A DNA stretch of 64,000 nucleotides from Corallococcus sp. NCRR (GCF_026965535.1 NZ_CP114039.1:3906001-3970000); one strand, 5' to 3'. Counted from the first letter of the stretch, positions 54,801 through 64,000 are shown. Translations and numbers: made by a program. The notes: a model not told the origin generated them from the sequence alone.

Positions 54801-55045
54801 GGTCGCTGGCTCGAACAGAGGGGAGGAATGAAACCTGTCCGGCCTTCGACACTGCATGCCCCGTACCGGGGTGGACTCGTGCCCCTCGTGGAGGTGGGCC
54901 CGGGCGCGGGTGCGTCTCCAACCCGGGGCCCGGCGCAAACCTTGCGCGAGCCGGCGGCATCCCGCGCATTCTTTGCGGCGCGCGGCTTGAGTCCACCCCG
55001 CTCGCGGAGTAGCCACGTCCCGTCACGTCTTCCTTGGAGCCCTCC

Positions 55046-57232
55046 ATGAAACCCCTGCTGCTGGCCGCCGTCCTCGCCGCCGCGCCCGCCACCCCGCAGA
55101 AGTCCCCGGCGCCTGACGCCGGCCTCGCGCAGGCCGCGCAGCCCTCCCTGACCGTGCCCGGAGGCAAGTTCCTCCGGGCACGCTCCGGCAACACCGCCGT
55201 CGCCCAGATGTTCGCGCCGGGCATCGCGGAGCTGTCCCTGGCGGAGAAGCGCGTGGCGTGGTCCCTGACGCTCGCGGCGCACGCGGGCGAGGACATCGCG
55301 TTGGATCAGCTCGGCTGGAAGCTGGTGCCCGCGAAGCAATTGCTCGAAGGCGTCTGGCTCTTCGGACGCGACGCGCAGAGCGCCGCGTCCGGCTTCGACG
55401 CGAAGCTGGCGGACTACCTGCTGCGCTTCTACGGGCACGGCGGCAACCACGACAGCACCACCGGCCAGAAGTTCGTCCCGGGCTTCACCGCGGAGCAGCT
55501 CGCGGCCGGTGCTTCCCGCGCCCTCAAGGCCGGCGCGCCCTGGTCGGTGAAGGACGACGCCGCGCTCCAGGCCTGGCTCCAGGAGCTGACGCCCACCCTC
55601 TTCGACGCGGCCTTCGAACCGCAGCTCACGTCCAAGGCCCCGCCGCCGGGACAGGACCTCCTCACCGCGTCCTCCAACACCGCCTACGGCCCCGGCGTGA
55701 CGGAGAAGGACCTGGTGGGCTTCAAGGAGAAGTACCCGCTCAACTCGCGCGTGGTGAAGCAGGACGGGAAGCTCACGGAGCAGGTGTTCCGCGCGGGCAC
55801 GCCGGACGGCAAGGTGAAGCCGGGGCTGTACGCGAAGGAGCTCTCGCGCGTCATCGCGCACCTCCAGGAGGCGATGAAGTCCGCCGAGCCCGCGCAGAAG
55901 GCCGCGCTGGGCAAGCTGGTGCGCTACTTCCAGACGGGCAGCCCCAAGGACTGGGACGCGTACAACATCGCGTGGCTCAAGGTGGATCCGAAGGTGGACG
56001 CCAACCTGGGCTTCATCGAGACCTACGTCGACCCTCGCGGCCACAAGGGCCAGTGGGAAGCGCTGGTCAACTACCGCGACACGGCGGAGAACCAGATCAT
56101 GGTGCTCATGGGCCAGAAGGCCCAGTACTTCGAGGACCGGCTGCCCTGGCCCCAGAAGTACCGCCGCAAGAAGGTGTCGCTGCCGGTGGCCAAGGCCATC
56201 AACCTCATCACGTCCAACCCGGAGCCGCCCGCGGGCATCAACCTGCCCAACGAGCAGCACATCCGGGAGAAGTACGGCAGCAAGAGCGTGATGATCACCA
56301 ACGTCATGGACGCCGCCTCCGCCGTGACGCGGCTGCCCCTGGCGCTGGAGTTCTCCCGCACGGCGGAGGACCGCGAGCAGGCCCAGAAGTACTCCGTCAC
56401 CGCGCGCAAGTGGCTGGTGGCCTTCCATGAGGTGCTGGGCCACGCCTCCGGCCAGGTGGACCCCAAGCTCAAGGGCCAGTCCCCGTCCGTCTTCCTCAAG
56501 GAGTACGACAACACGCTGGAGGAGGCGCGAGCGGACCTGGTCGCGCTGTGGCACGCGTTCGACCCGGCGCTCGCGGAGCTGTCGCCGGACCACGAGGCCA
56601 TCGCGAAGCAGATGTACCGGGACTTCCTGGTGGAGGGGCTCACCAACCTGCGCCGCGTGGAAGAAGGCAACGCCTTCGAGGAGGACCACCAGCGGGGCCA
56701 CCACATGACGGTGACGTTCCTGGAGGAGAAGGGCGCCGTGAAGCAGGTGATGGAGAACGGCCGCACGTACCTGGTGATTCCGGACTACGCGAAGATGCGC
56801 GAGGCCGTGGGCGAGCTGCTCTCCCAGCTGATGGTCATCAAGGCCACCGGCGACTACGAGGGCATCCGCGCGCTGGTGCAGGAGAAGGGCATCCACTTCG
56901 ACCCGAAGCTGCGCGACGAGGTCGCCCGTCGGGTGAAGGCCGTGGACGTGCCCACGGTGCTGCTGCTCAACTCGCCGCGCGTGGTGCCGGTGCTCGACGC
57001 GAAGGGGGCGCTGGTGGACCTGAAGGAGGACACCACCCAGGCCTTCGTGGACCAGCACCTGGAGCGCAGCCTGCTGGGCCGGCTGTCGCCCTCGGAGGCC
57101 AGCCGCGTCGCCGCGAAGGTGGCGGGCTCGCCGGACGCGGTGCGCGAGGCCTTCAAGGAGCTGGGGCCGGACACGGCTCCGGCGCCGACCCCCGCGAAGA
57201 AGGGTGCGGCGCCGGTGAAGTCCACGCCCTGA
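55046..57232 (+). CDS. M49-family (dipeptidyl-peptidase-III-like) metallopeptidase
   Basis: 728 residues. A short Sec signal (MKPLLLAAVLAAAPATPQ) precedes the enzyme. The zinc motif is H461-E-V-L-G-H466, and the second motif E492-E-A-R-A-D497 supplies the third ligand. These are the two defining motifs of M49 (human HELLGH and EECRAE), with a shorter gap between them than in the human enzyme. It cuts dipeptides from N-termini and probably acts in the periplasm or outside. GGAG lies seven bases before the ATG. The 245-bp stretch before it (54801-55045) contains only a Pro/Gly-coding-like sequence without a clear gene. Confidence 0.88.
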   Translation: MKPLLLAAVLAAAPATPQKSPAPDAGLAQAAQPSLTVPGGKFLRARSGNTAVAQMFAPGIAELSLAEKRVAWSLTLAAHAGEDIALDQLGWKLVPAKQLLEGVWLFGRDAQSAASGFDAKLADYLLRFYGHGGNHDSTTGQKFVPGFTAEQLAAGASRALKAGAPWSVKDDAALQAWLQELTPTLFDAAFEPQLTSKAPPPGQDLLTASSNTAYGPGVTEKDLVGFKEKYPLNSRVVKQDGKLTEQVFRAGTPDGKVKPGLYAKELSRVIAHLQEAMKSAEPAQKAALGKLVRYFQTGSPKDWDAYNIAWLKVDPKVDANLGFIETYVDPRGHKGQWEALVNYRDTAENQIMVLMGQKAQYFEDRLPWPQKYRRKKVSLPVAKAINLITSNPEPPAGINLPNEQHIREKYGSKSVMITNVMDAASAVTRLPLALEFSRTAEDREQAQKYSVTARKWLVAFHEVLGHASGQVDPKLKGQSPSVFLKEYDNTLEEARADLVALWHAFDPALAELSPDHEAIAKQMYRDFLVEGLTNLRRVEEGNAFEEDHQRGHHMTVTFLEEKGAVKQVMENGRTYLVIPDYAKMREAVGELLSQLMVIKATGDYEGIRALVQEKGIHFDPKLRDEVARRVKAVDVPTVLLLNSPRVVPVLDAKGALVDLKEDTTQAFVDQHLERSLLGRLSPSEASRVAAKVAGSPDAVREAFKELGPDTAPAPTPAKKGAAPVKSTP

Positions 57233-57236
57233 GCCG

Positions 57237-58412
57237 TCAGTGGTTGGACGGCGTGTCGGCGTCCGAGAGGGGCGTGCCGGACTCCGTGGTGAGCACGACG
57301 CGCTGGGAGCCCGGCGGGATGGGGCCTCCCGGCGTGGCCGGGTCGCCCATCCGTCCGTTGGGCCGGCCGTAGTCGCGCTCGTAGATGCGCACCACGGAGA
57401 GGAAGAAGGCGACGATGAGGGGCCCCAGCAGCAGGCCCACCGCGCCGAACGCCGCCAGGCCGCCCAAGAGGGCGAAGAAGACGATGGCGCCGTGCTGGTT
57501 CATGCCCTTGCGCGCCAGCAGCGGCTTGACGACGTTGTCCACGAGCCCCACCACGACCACGCCCCAGATGGCCAGGAAGAGGGCCGCCCACGGGTGGCCG
57601 CTGAGGAACATCAGGCCCGCGGCGAAGAGCACCACCACCGCGGCGCCCACCGCGGGGATGAGGGCGAGGAAGAAGGTGAGGCCCGCGAAGAACAGCGGCG
57701 CGGGCACCCCCACGATGAGGAAGCCGATGAGCGCGACCGCGGCCTGGACGCCCGCGGTGGCGATGGTGGAGACGAGCACCGACACGGAGGTGCTCTTGAA
57801 CTCGCGCAACAGCTCCCGCGTCTGGCCGCGCCTCAGCGGTGACACGCTCTCGAACCACTGCACCAGGCGCGCGCCGTCGGTGAGGAAGAAGAAGAGGGCG
57901 ATGAGCATCATCGTCAGCTGGAGGATGATGGTGCCCGTGGCGGCCACCGCTCCCGTCACGGCCTTGGCGGCGGTGCCCCCCTGGGTCGTCACCTGCTCCT
58001 GGAGCTTCTGGTCCAGCTCGGCCTGCTCCAGCGGGAGCCGTTCAATCAGCTTGGTCACCGGGCCCCGGACGCCGCTGGGGAGCTTCTCCACCAGGCCCGT
58101 CATGCCGTCCTTCTGCACCGTCTGCGTGACGAAGCGCGCGCCCTCGGACACCTCCGCGACGACGAAGGCGGTGAGGCCGCCCAGGGGCAGCAGCAGCGCC
58201 AGCAGGATGCCGGTGACGATGAGGCCCGCGGACACGTTGCCGTGGCCTCTCAGCCGCTTCTTCAGCCGGGTGTGCAGTCCGTAGAACGTGCCCGCCAGCA
58301 CCGCCGCCAGGAAGAACGCTTCCGCGAAGGGCCGGATGACCAGGCACAACAGGACGATGGACAGCAGGATGAGACCCACGAAGACGCGGCGCGCTACCTG
58401 ATCGGAGGCCAT
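57237..58412 (-). CDS. AI-2E family transporter
   Basis: 391 residues with about 7-8 transmembrane helices. The two central hydrophobic blocks with LIPAVGAAVVVLFAAGLMFL and AFGAVGLLLGPLIVAFFLS define the AI-2 exporter superfamily (YdiK/TqsA type). A conserved amphipathic segment lies between. Cargo is not known; some members act in sodium/proton antiport. The last 40 residues are polar. It converges on the M49 peptidase gene. Confidence 0.88.
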   Translation of the reverse strand: MASDQVARRVFVGLILLSIVLLCLVIRPFAEAFFLAAVLAGTFYGLHTRLKKRLRGHGNVSAGLIVTGILLALLLPLGGLTAFVVAEVSEGARFVTQTVQKDGMTGLVEKLPSGVRGPVTKLIERLPLEQAELDQKLQEQVTTQGGTAAKAVTGAVAATGTIILQLTMMLIALFFFLTDGARLVQWFESVSPLRRGQTRELLREFKSTSVSVLVSTIATAGVQAAVALIGFLIVGVPAPLFFAGLTFFLALIPAVGAAVVVLFAAGLMFLSGHPWAALFLAIWGVVVVGLVDNVVKPLLARKGMNQHGAIVFFALLGGLAAFGAVGLLLGPLIVAFFLSVVRIYERDYGRPNGRMGDPATPGGPIPPGSQRVVLTTESGTPLSDADTPSNH

Positions 58413-58549
58413 GGCCTTGCCAAGTTAGGGAGCCGGACCTGTCGCCGGGAGCCTGCCCGGCCGGATTGTCGCGAGAACATTCCCCTCGGCCCGGCCGCCT
58501 GCCTGCTCACGGAGCTTGGGAGCGGCGGAGGGGGCGCTAGAGTGCGCGC

Positions 58550-58966
58550 ATGCCGCCCTTCGACTCCGCCCGCTTCACGCTCTGGCTCCCGCAACTCCTG
58601 TGCGCCGCCTTCCTGGCCATCCTCTTCCTGCAGTCCGGCCTGGATAAGGTCGTGGACTGGAAGGGGAACCTGGGGTGGCTGACCGGCCACTTCTCCAAGT
58701 CGCCCCTGAAGGGCGTGGTGACCCCGATGCTGGCGGTCATCACCCTGATGGAGCTGGCCGCCGGGGCGCTGAGCGGCGCGGGCGCGGTGGCGCTGCTGGT
58801 GAACGGCAACCCGTTCCTCGCGTACCTGGGCGCGGTGCTCTCCGCGCTGTCGCTGCTGGCGCTCTTCTTCGGTCAGCGCATGGCGAAGGAGTACGCGGGC
58901 GCGGCGGTGCTGGTGCCGTACTTCATCGTCGCGCTCGCGGGTGTGTACCTGATGCGGCTGGCCTGA
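58550..58966 (+). CDS. DoxX-family membrane protein
   Basis: 138 residues, four hydrophobic segments. The opening RFTLWLPQLLCAAFLAILFLQSG and SGLDKVVDWKGN are DoxX-like features; the final ALFFGQRMAKEYAGAAVLVPYF helix pair is characteristic. DoxX proteins are tied to redox and thiosulfate or nitric-oxide functions in some bacteria, but the role here is open. Confidence 0.8.
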   Translation: MPPFDSARFTLWLPQLLCAAFLAILFLQSGLDKVVDWKGNLGWLTGHFSKSPLKGVVTPMLAVITLMELAAGALSGAGAVALLVNGNPFLAYLGAVLSALSLLALFFGQRMAKEYAGAAVLVPYFIVALAGVYLMRLA

Positions 58967-58976
58967 GGCCGGCCCT

Positions 58977-60266
58977 TCAGAGCACCTTGCGCGAAGGCAT
59001 GATGGCGTTGGCGGACAGCAGCCCCGCCGCCAGCGCCACCGCGACCATCAGCATGGAGAAGGCCGTGTCCACGCCGGCCACCACGTCGCGCTCCAGCAGC
59101 GACGCGAGGCTGCGGAAGCCCACGCTGCCGGGGACGAGCAGCATCAGCCCCGGCACCACGGTGGTGACGGCGGGCCGGTTGCGCAGCCGCGCCAGCGCGT
59201 TGCTCCCGATGCCCAACAAGAGCGCGCCCGCGAAGGCGCCCAGCTGAGGCCCCAGCAGCAGCGCTCCCAGCCGCGCGCCCATGAACGCGGCGGCGCCGGC
59301 CAGGGCAATCCATCCCCAGTCCCGAGGCCGGGCGCGGAAGAGCACCGCGATGGCGAAGCCCGCCACCACGAGCGCGACGATGGCGACCCCCGGGGGCAGC
59401 ACCGTGGGCAGGGTCGGTGTGGGCACGGGCACGGGCGGCAGCACCGTGGCCACGCGGCTGCCCAGGGCCGCGCCGAAGCCCAGTTGGAGGAACACCAGCG
59501 CGGCGTGGGTGAGGCGCGACGTGCCGGAGATGAGGTTGCGCGTGGCCACCTCGTTGACGGCGATGGTGAGCGTGAGGCCGGGCAACAGGACGATGAGGCC
59601 GGCGAGCGTGGCCACCTCGCCGTGCAGCGGGCCGAAGAAGTGGGCCGCGATGCCCGCGAACGCGGCGGACAGCACGGCCGCCACGGGCTCCAGCACGCGG
59701 GCGGTGGTGGGCTGCTTGCGCGTCAGCAGGTCCACCACGCCAATGGCCAGGCTGCTGAAGCCCGCGACGCCCATCTCCTTCCAGCCGCCGCCGAACAGCA
59801 GCGCCGCGGAAGCGCCCGCCAGCATCCAGCACAGCAGCTGCAGGGCGGCACCGTAGCGGGGAGGCCGGGCGAGGATGGTCTCCACGCGGGTGGCGCCCTC
59901 CGTCGGCGTAAGGCGCCCCTGGATGACGTCGTCCGCGAGCATGTCCAGGAGGATGAGGCGCTCCAGGTCGAAGTCGCCGGGCTCCACGCGGATGAGGCTG
60001 GTGCGCAGGTCCTCGGGGGGGCCGAAGGACGCGAAGATGGAGGTGGGCGTGGAGAAGAAGCGGGCCTCCAGGCCCAGCCGCTCGCTCACCCGCATCATCA
60101 GGCCCTCCAGGCGGTGGGCCGGCGTGCCGTGGCGGTGCAGGGCCTGGCCCAGGCGCAGCACGAAGGCCACCGCGGGGCCGGGCGGCGGGGGCGCGAGCGA
60201 GGCGGCGAGCTCGGGCGGGGCTTCAGCGGTTTCGGAGGGACGCGTGGACACGGCGGGCGCGCACAT
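58977..60266 (-). CDS. Threonine/serine exporter family protein (ThrE)
   Basis: 429 residues. An N-terminal cytoplasmic part ends in a conserved DUF1212-type core (RLGQALHRHGTPAHRLEGLM), followed by about ten hydrophobic helices including GFSSLAIGVVDLL and VTTVVPGLMLLVPGSVGFR. Both halves (ThrE and ThrE_2) are fused in one chain, as in Corynebacterium ThrE. It is expected to export threonine or serine. It converges on the DoxX gene, 10 bp apart. Confidence 0.88.
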   Translation of the reverse strand: MCAPAVSTRPSETAEAPPELAASLAPPPPGPAVAFVLRLGQALHRHGTPAHRLEGLMMRVSERLGLEARFFSTPTSIFASFGPPEDLRTSLIRVEPGDFDLERLILLDMLADDVIQGRLTPTEGATRVETILARPPRYGAALQLLCWMLAGASAALLFGGGWKEMGVAGFSSLAIGVVDLLTRKQPTTARVLEPVAAVLSAAFAGIAAHFFGPLHGEVATLAGLIVLLPGLTLTIAVNEVATRNLISGTSRLTHAALVFLQLGFGAALGSRVATVLPPVPVPTPTLPTVLPPGVAIVALVVAGFAIAVLFRARPRDWGWIALAGAAAFMGARLGALLLGPQLGAFAGALLLGIGSNALARLRNRPAVTTVVPGLMLLVPGSVGFRSLASLLERDVVAGVDTAFSMLMVAVALAAGLLSANAIMPSRKVL

Positions 60267-60402
60267 GCGCAGAGCCGCCCGGGGGAGTCAAACGGCGTGG
60301 AGCCCCCCTGCAAGCCTTCCTGCTCGTATTGATTGCCAGGGTGTTCAGGGAACTCCCCGGGTGTGACGCATCTGATACAGCGGGCGGCACACGGGAGGAC
60401 GC

Positions 60403-61206
60403 ATGGCGCGCAAGCAACGGACGCCCAGGTGGCTGGAGGCCGCGAGGCGCAGGGGACCGGAAGCCCCGGCGGGGCCGGACGCGGACTGGCTGGCGCGAGC
60501 GCTGGGCCGGGCCGGCGTCCTGCCCCGGACCGAGGCCGAGCAGGCGATCCGCGACGGCCGCGTGGAGGTGGATGGCCGGGTGGAGCGCGAGCCGTTCGCG
60601 CCGGTGGGGGAGGGGACGCGGGTGCGCGTGGACGGCGTGGAGCGCGCGCTGACGCGCCGGGTGCGCGTGCTGATGTTCCACAAGCCCTCGGGGCCGGTGG
60701 TGCACGGGTCGGATCCCGAAGGCGTGGGCACCGTCTTCGAAAGGCTGCGCGCGGTGCTGCCGCCGGAGCTTCAAGGCTTCGAGTGGTACGCGGTGGGCCG
60801 GTTGGATCGGGACACCACGGGGCTCCTGCTCTTCACCAACGACGAGCGGCTGGTGCGGCACGCGACGGCGCCACAGACGCACCTGCCCAAGCGGTATGTG
60901 GCGCGCGTGGAGGGGCAGCCTTCGGAAGCGGCGCTGACGAGGCTGCGAGAGGGATTGAAGCTGGAGGACGGCCCCACGCGCCCGGCGGAGGCCATGCTCC
61001 GCGAGCCCGACGTGGTGGCGCTCACGCTCACGGAAGGACGGCACCACCAGGTGAAGCGGATGCTCGCGGCGGTGGGGCACCCGGTGCTCGCGCTGCACCG
61101 TGAGGCGGTGGGCCGGGTGGCGCTGGACGTGGCGGAAGCGGCGTGGCGCGAGCTGACGGACGTGGAGGTGGTGGAGGGGTTGGCGTTCCAGCCCGGTGCG
61201 TCCTAG
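60403..61206 (+). CDS. Pseudouridine synthase, RsuA/RluB/RluE/RluF family
   Basis: 267 residues. N-terminal S4 RNA-binding domain (LARALGRAGVLPRTEAEQAIRDGRV in parts, about 25-75) then the synthase domain with catalytic Asp in GRLDRDTTGLLLFTND and the closing EGRHHQVKRMLAAVGH. It makes pseudouridine in rRNA; the target site is unknown. GGAGG sits before the ATG. The 3' end overlaps the kinase gene stop by four bases in convergent orientation. Confidence 0.92.
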   Translation: MARKQRTPRWLEAARRRGPEAPAGPDADWLARALGRAGVLPRTEAEQAIRDGRVEVDGRVEREPFAPVGEGTRVRVDGVERALTRRVRVLMFHKPSGPVVHGSDPEGVGTVFERLRAVLPPELQGFEWYAVGRLDRDTTGLLLFTNDERLVRHATAPQTHLPKRYVARVEGQPSEAALTRLREGLKLEDGPTRPAEAMLREPDVVALTLTEGRHHQVKRMLAAVGHPVLALHREAVGRVALDVAEAAWRELTDVEVVEGLAFQPGAS

Positions 61207-63233
61207 AAGCCGAGGTTCTTGATCCGCTCGTGCGCCTTCGCCGGGTTCGCCATGTTCCTGGGGGACATCAGCATGTACCGGTCGTGAGCCCGCTTGGCCT
61301 TGGCCTTGTTGCCGGTCAGGGTATAGGCGGTCTCCAGACCCAGCCAGGCGCGCCGGATGCCGGGGTCCTTCCAGGTGACGGCCTCCAGGAGCTTTACGGC
61401 CTCCCGGTGGTCCTTGGACGTGCCCGGCTTGAGCTTGATGAGCGTCAGGCCCAGTTCGAGCTTTGCTTCCAGCGAGCCCGGCTTCATGGCCACCGCGTTC
61501 CGGTAGGTGGCGGCGGCCTCCGGGTACTTCTCGTCGCGGAAGGCCGCGCGGCCGGTCTCCATCATGTCGGCGAAGGTCTCCGGCTTCACGATGCGGCCCG
61601 AAGACGAGGAGAGGGCCTTCGCGTCGTCCAGGACCCGCACCACCTTCGCGCGGCTGGGGTGCGTATCGGGGGCGTACTCCAGGAAGCGCTGGTAGTGCGT
61701 CACACTGCTGCGGCTGTCATTGAGGCGCGCGTACAGCATCCCGAGCAGCAACTGGCACTCCGCCTCCTGGGAGAACTGCTTCGCGCACTGGTGCGCCAGG
61801 TCCACGGCGTCCTGGAGCGCTCCCTGTTGTACGCGCGCCTGGACGCGGTCCTGGTAGCTGGCCAGCGACAGGGGCGCTTCCGGAATCGCTGCCACCGTGA
61901 GGGGCGCGCTGCCTATCGTCTGGGGGACCGCGAGAGGCCGTGCATCATTGGGAAGGGTTTGCACCGCGCTGGAGGGACGCTCGATGGGGCGCGGGGCTCC
62001 CGGGTGCTCCTGAGGCACGGAGGTGGAGAAGAACCACAGGACGCTGGCCCCGAGCGCCACGCCCGTGGTGCTCAATCCCAGCATCCACTTGCGCGATGTC
62101 GCGGGGGCGAGCGCGGCCGGGGCGTCTTCCTCCTCCACGATTTCGACGCTGGAGGATTCGGGGAGGGGAATCCTGCCGGTATGGAGCAGCGGCCTGGGGC
62201 GCGGAGTCTTCTTCGCGAGCTCTGGTTCCTGCTCGCGCCAGGACTCCAGCTCCTCCTGGAAGGAGCCTGGCACGGACAGCTCGCGGCCGTGCGAGAGCAG
62301 GTCCTGACGAAACAGCATCCGCAGCAGGTGCGCGAGGCTCAGCGAGGAGACTCGCGGGTGGTTCGCGTACAGGAAGCCAGACAGGGCCTCCGCGAAGGCG
62401 TGGCTGGATTCGAAGCGCTCGGACCGGTCCGGATGCAGGGCCTTGAGGACGATGCGCTGGAGCGCCGCTGGCAGGTCCGGCCGTGAGTCGCTCAGCGGCG
62501 GAAGCTCGCCGTTCGCGATGCGCATCATCACGACCTGGGGCGGTCCCTCCAGGGGGAGCTTCCCGCAGAGCAACTCATAGAGCACGACGCCGGTGGCCCA
62601 GATGTCCGTGCGCGCATCCACGTCCTCTCCGCGCGCCTGCTCCGGGGAGAAGAAGAGGTACTTGCCCTTCACCACGCCCGGCTCGGTCTTGAGGTCCCGG
62701 ATGAGCTGGGCCTTGGCGATGCCGAAGTCGACGATCTTGACCTGGCCCTCGTAGCTGACGAGCACGTTGTCCGGGGAGATGTCGCGGTGGACGATGCCCA
62801 GCGGCTGGCCACTGCTGTCCGTGCGCGTGTGGGCGTAGTGCAGCCCCCGGCACATCTCCATCGCGATGAAGACGGCGATGGGCACGGGAAGGGCGCCCAT
62901 GCCGCTCTTCATCGCGCGCTTGAGGAAGCGGTGGAGCGGCTGGCCGTCCACGAACTCCATGGCGAGGAAGTACCCGCCGTCCACGCGGCCAAAGTCGAAG
63001 ACCTGCGCGACGTTGCCATGGGACAGCGTGGCGGAGATGCGCGCCTCGCTGATGAACATGGAGATGAAGGCCTCATCGTTGGCGTACTCGGGCAGGACCT
63101 TCTTGATGAGGACCGGCTTGGTGACGCCCGCGTCGCCTACGAGCTGCGCGCGCCACGTCTCCGCCATGCCGCCCTGGCCCAGCCAGGACACCAGCTCATA
63201 CCGCCCGAAGGTGTCGCCTGGTTGGAGTGCCAT
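61203..63233 (-). CDS. Ser/Thr protein kinase with membrane anchor and TPR domain
   Basis: 676 residues. A PknB-like kinase domain (about 10-270): GRYELVSWLGQGGMAETWRA (Gly-rich loop), KPVLIKKVLP (Lys), HRDISPDNVLV (catalytic) and DFGIAKAQ. A juxtamembrane Pro/Glu region leads to one transmembrane helix (about 380-400, KWMLGLSTTGVALGASVLWF), and the periplasmic C-terminus is a TPR-like helical region (LGMLYARLNDSRSSVTHYQRFLEY and more). Typical of myxobacterial eukaryote-like kinases. An IS701-type transposase ends 198 bp upstream and may have altered its promoter. Confidence 0.92.
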   Translation of the reverse strand: MALQPGDTFGRYELVSWLGQGGMAETWRAQLVGDAGVTKPVLIKKVLPEYANDEAFISMFISEARISATLSHGNVAQVFDFGRVDGGYFLAMEFVDGQPLHRFLKRAMKSGMGALPVPIAVFIAMEMCRGLHYAHTRTDSSGQPLGIVHRDISPDNVLVSYEGQVKIVDFGIAKAQLIRDLKTEPGVVKGKYLFFSPEQARGEDVDARTDIWATGVVLYELLCGKLPLEGPPQVVMMRIANGELPPLSDSRPDLPAALQRIVLKALHPDRSERFESSHAFAEALSGFLYANHPRVSSLSLAHLLRMLFRQDLLSHGRELSVPGSFQEELESWREQEPELAKKTPRPRPLLHTGRIPLPESSSVEIVEEEDAPAALAPATSRKWMLGLSTTGVALGASVLWFFSTSVPQEHPGAPRPIERPSSAVQTLPNDARPLAVPQTIGSAPLTVAAIPEAPLSLASYQDRVQARVQQGALQDAVDLAHQCAKQFSQEAECQLLLGMLYARLNDSRSSVTHYQRFLEYAPDTHPSRAKVVRVLDDAKALSSSSGRIVKPETFADMMETGRAAFRDEKYPEAAATYRNAVAMKPGSLEAKLELGLTLIKLKPGTSKDHREAVKLLEAVTWKDPGIRRAWLGLETAYTLTGNKAKAKRAHDRYMLMSPRNMANPAKAHERIKNLGF

Positions 63234-63430
63234 GGGTCGGGCATCCTAATCCTACAGCTGCAGTTTGAACCGAGCCCTTCGGGCCCGATAGTGGCACTGC
63301 ATGGCCACGGCTTGGTGGTGGCGTCGCCAGCGACTCCACGCGAGGACATGCGCAAGCGGAGCCGCCACACGCCGCAGAAGCGCTACCAGAAGCACTCGCA
63401 CTTCCTGGACGGAGTAGCGGACGAAGGCCG
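63234..63430. mobile_element. Non-coding flank between kinase and transposase (IS end not resolved)
   Basis: 197 bp with no supported gene. Some part should be the non-coding 3' end of the IS701-type element and some the original kinase promoter. I see a short GCCC-TTC-GGGC hairpin at 63274-63284 but no terminal inverted repeat, because the partner end is outside the window. The true IS boundary is unknown. Confidence 0.35.
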
Positions 63431-64000
63431 TTAGTGAAGGCCGCGCCGGGCGAGAAACGCGCGCATGGGGTTTCTGCGCCTCGGCAGGCCGAGTGCTTTT
63501 GGGGGCAGGCCCTCCTGGAGTTGCTGATTGGCCACGGCACGCGCGGCGGCGAGAAAGACGTGGGCCACCAGGCACAGCGTCATATGCCGGTGCCAGGCCG
63601 TCCAGGTGCGCACCTCATAGTCGGCGAGGCCCACCTCGTTCTTGGCGGATTCGAAGTCCTCCTCCACGGCCCACCGGCTGCCCGCGGCGCGCACCATCGA
63701 CTCCAGTGAGGCATTGCGCCGGGCATGGGCGACGTAGAAGGCCACCTTGCCGTCCGCGAGGCCTCTGCGAAAGAGCAGCCACCGCGACAGGCCCAGGTGC
63801 CGGTTGAGCCGCATGCGCGCCCAATCATAGAGGCGAGGGCCCTTGGTGCCCGCGCCTGCGGACAGACGTGTCCAGTCCTCCGGAGGGACCTCCTCCACCA
63901 TGTCTCCAGGCTTCACCTGGTAGAAGCCGCGCCAGACGTGCGTATTGGAGGCCACCGCCAGCACGTAGGGCTGGTGCAAGTCTTCGAGGAAGCGGCGCAG
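63431..64000 (-). CDS. IS701-family transposase (3' part)
   Basis: The frame is open to the right edge of the window, so the start is missing; 189 codons are visible. Motifs RWAVEEDFESAKNEVGL and YEVRTWTAWHRHMTLCLVAH are the C-terminal half of IS701/IS4-type DDE transposases, the Glu in the first being the catalytic E region. The frame is uninterrupted here, so it may be intact. The end of the element and its inverted repeat were not located. Confidence 0.85.
   Translation of the reverse strand: MRRFLEDLHQPYVLAVASNTHVWRGFYQVKPGDMVEEVPPEDWTRLSAGAGTKGPRLYDWARMRLNRHLGLSRWLLFRRGLADGKVAFYVAHARRNASLESMVRAAGSRWAVEEDFESAKNEVGLADYEVRTWTAWHRHMTLCLVAHVFLAAARAVANQQLQEGLPPKALGLPRRRNPMRAFLARRGLH

Noticed and set aside
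62787-63434. Plus-strand frame ending near the transposase
   Set aside because: It is the antisense of the kinase gene with a random tail over the intergenic region; no family motif and no ribosome site.

Overview
The window (about 70% G+C, short intergenic gaps, many ATGA/TGATG start-stop overlaps) looks like chromosomal DNA of a myxobacterium, probably Myxococcaceae (Corallococcus/Myxococcus type). Lineage pointers are AHH-domain lipoproteins paired with Imm11-type proteins, a Ser/Thr kinase with a C-terminal TPR region, a GAF-AAA-Fis sigma-54 activator, MocR regulators and an IS701-type transposase. The assignment rests on gene content and base composition only. I find no rRNA, tRNA, CRISPR array or prophage.

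Layout. 1-1811: tail of a Gldg/DUF4340 ABC-type gene set. 1816-5347 (-): a divergent GvpA/J-like small protein, a PAS histidine kinase, a single-domain response regulator and a GvpF/L protein in one tight operon. 5576-11389: Rieske-FAD oxidoreductase, hemerythrin, AlkA-type glycosylase, Zn alcohol/formaldehyde dehydrogenase, GFA protein and a secreted protein. 11535-14833: AmpG-like transporter, SIMPL protein, aminotransferase. 14873-18378: peroxide-defence block (dps, ahpD, ahpC) with a divergent sigma-54 activator; a near-consensus -24/-12 promoter and a 34-bp inverted repeat lie between ahpC and the activator. 18386-26485 (-): secreted charged protein, a PxpAB fusion plus PxpC coupled to an unknown protein, histidine phosphatase, an APH-like kinase/acyl-CoA dehydrogenase pair and a TetR regulator whose tandem operators face a divergent outer-membrane-type protein. 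27328-33435: class V aminotransferase, cysE-cysK, Nei-type glycosylase, acyl-CoA synthetase, TfoX protein.

33494-42377 (-) is a duplicated toxin-immunity region: two AHH-domain lipoproteins, each followed by its own Imm11-type gene, flank an S9 peptidase and a MocR regulator, with a diadenylate-cyclase-like sensor gene upstream. The two toxin genes share an almost identical block at a constant 5,642-bp offset, while their C-terminal tips and the immunity genes have diverged.

42539-47934: small protein, DedA/YqaA protein, secreted nuclease with lamin-tail domain, GST, S37 peptidase lipoprotein. 48011-54363 (-) is the most striking locus: six overlapping genes encode a NapC/NirT tetraheme protein, a small membrane protein, a triheme cytochrome, an outer-membrane beta-barrel fused to two heme-c domains, a monoheme lipoprotein and a decaheme lipoprotein built from two pentaheme halves. 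Together they hold 20 CXXCH sites and look like a complete electron path from the quinone pool to the cell surface.

54447-64000: lipoprotein, M49 peptidase, AI-2E transporter, DoxX protein, ThrE exporter, pseudouridine synthase, Ser/Thr kinase, and the end of an IS701-type transposase running off the right edge.
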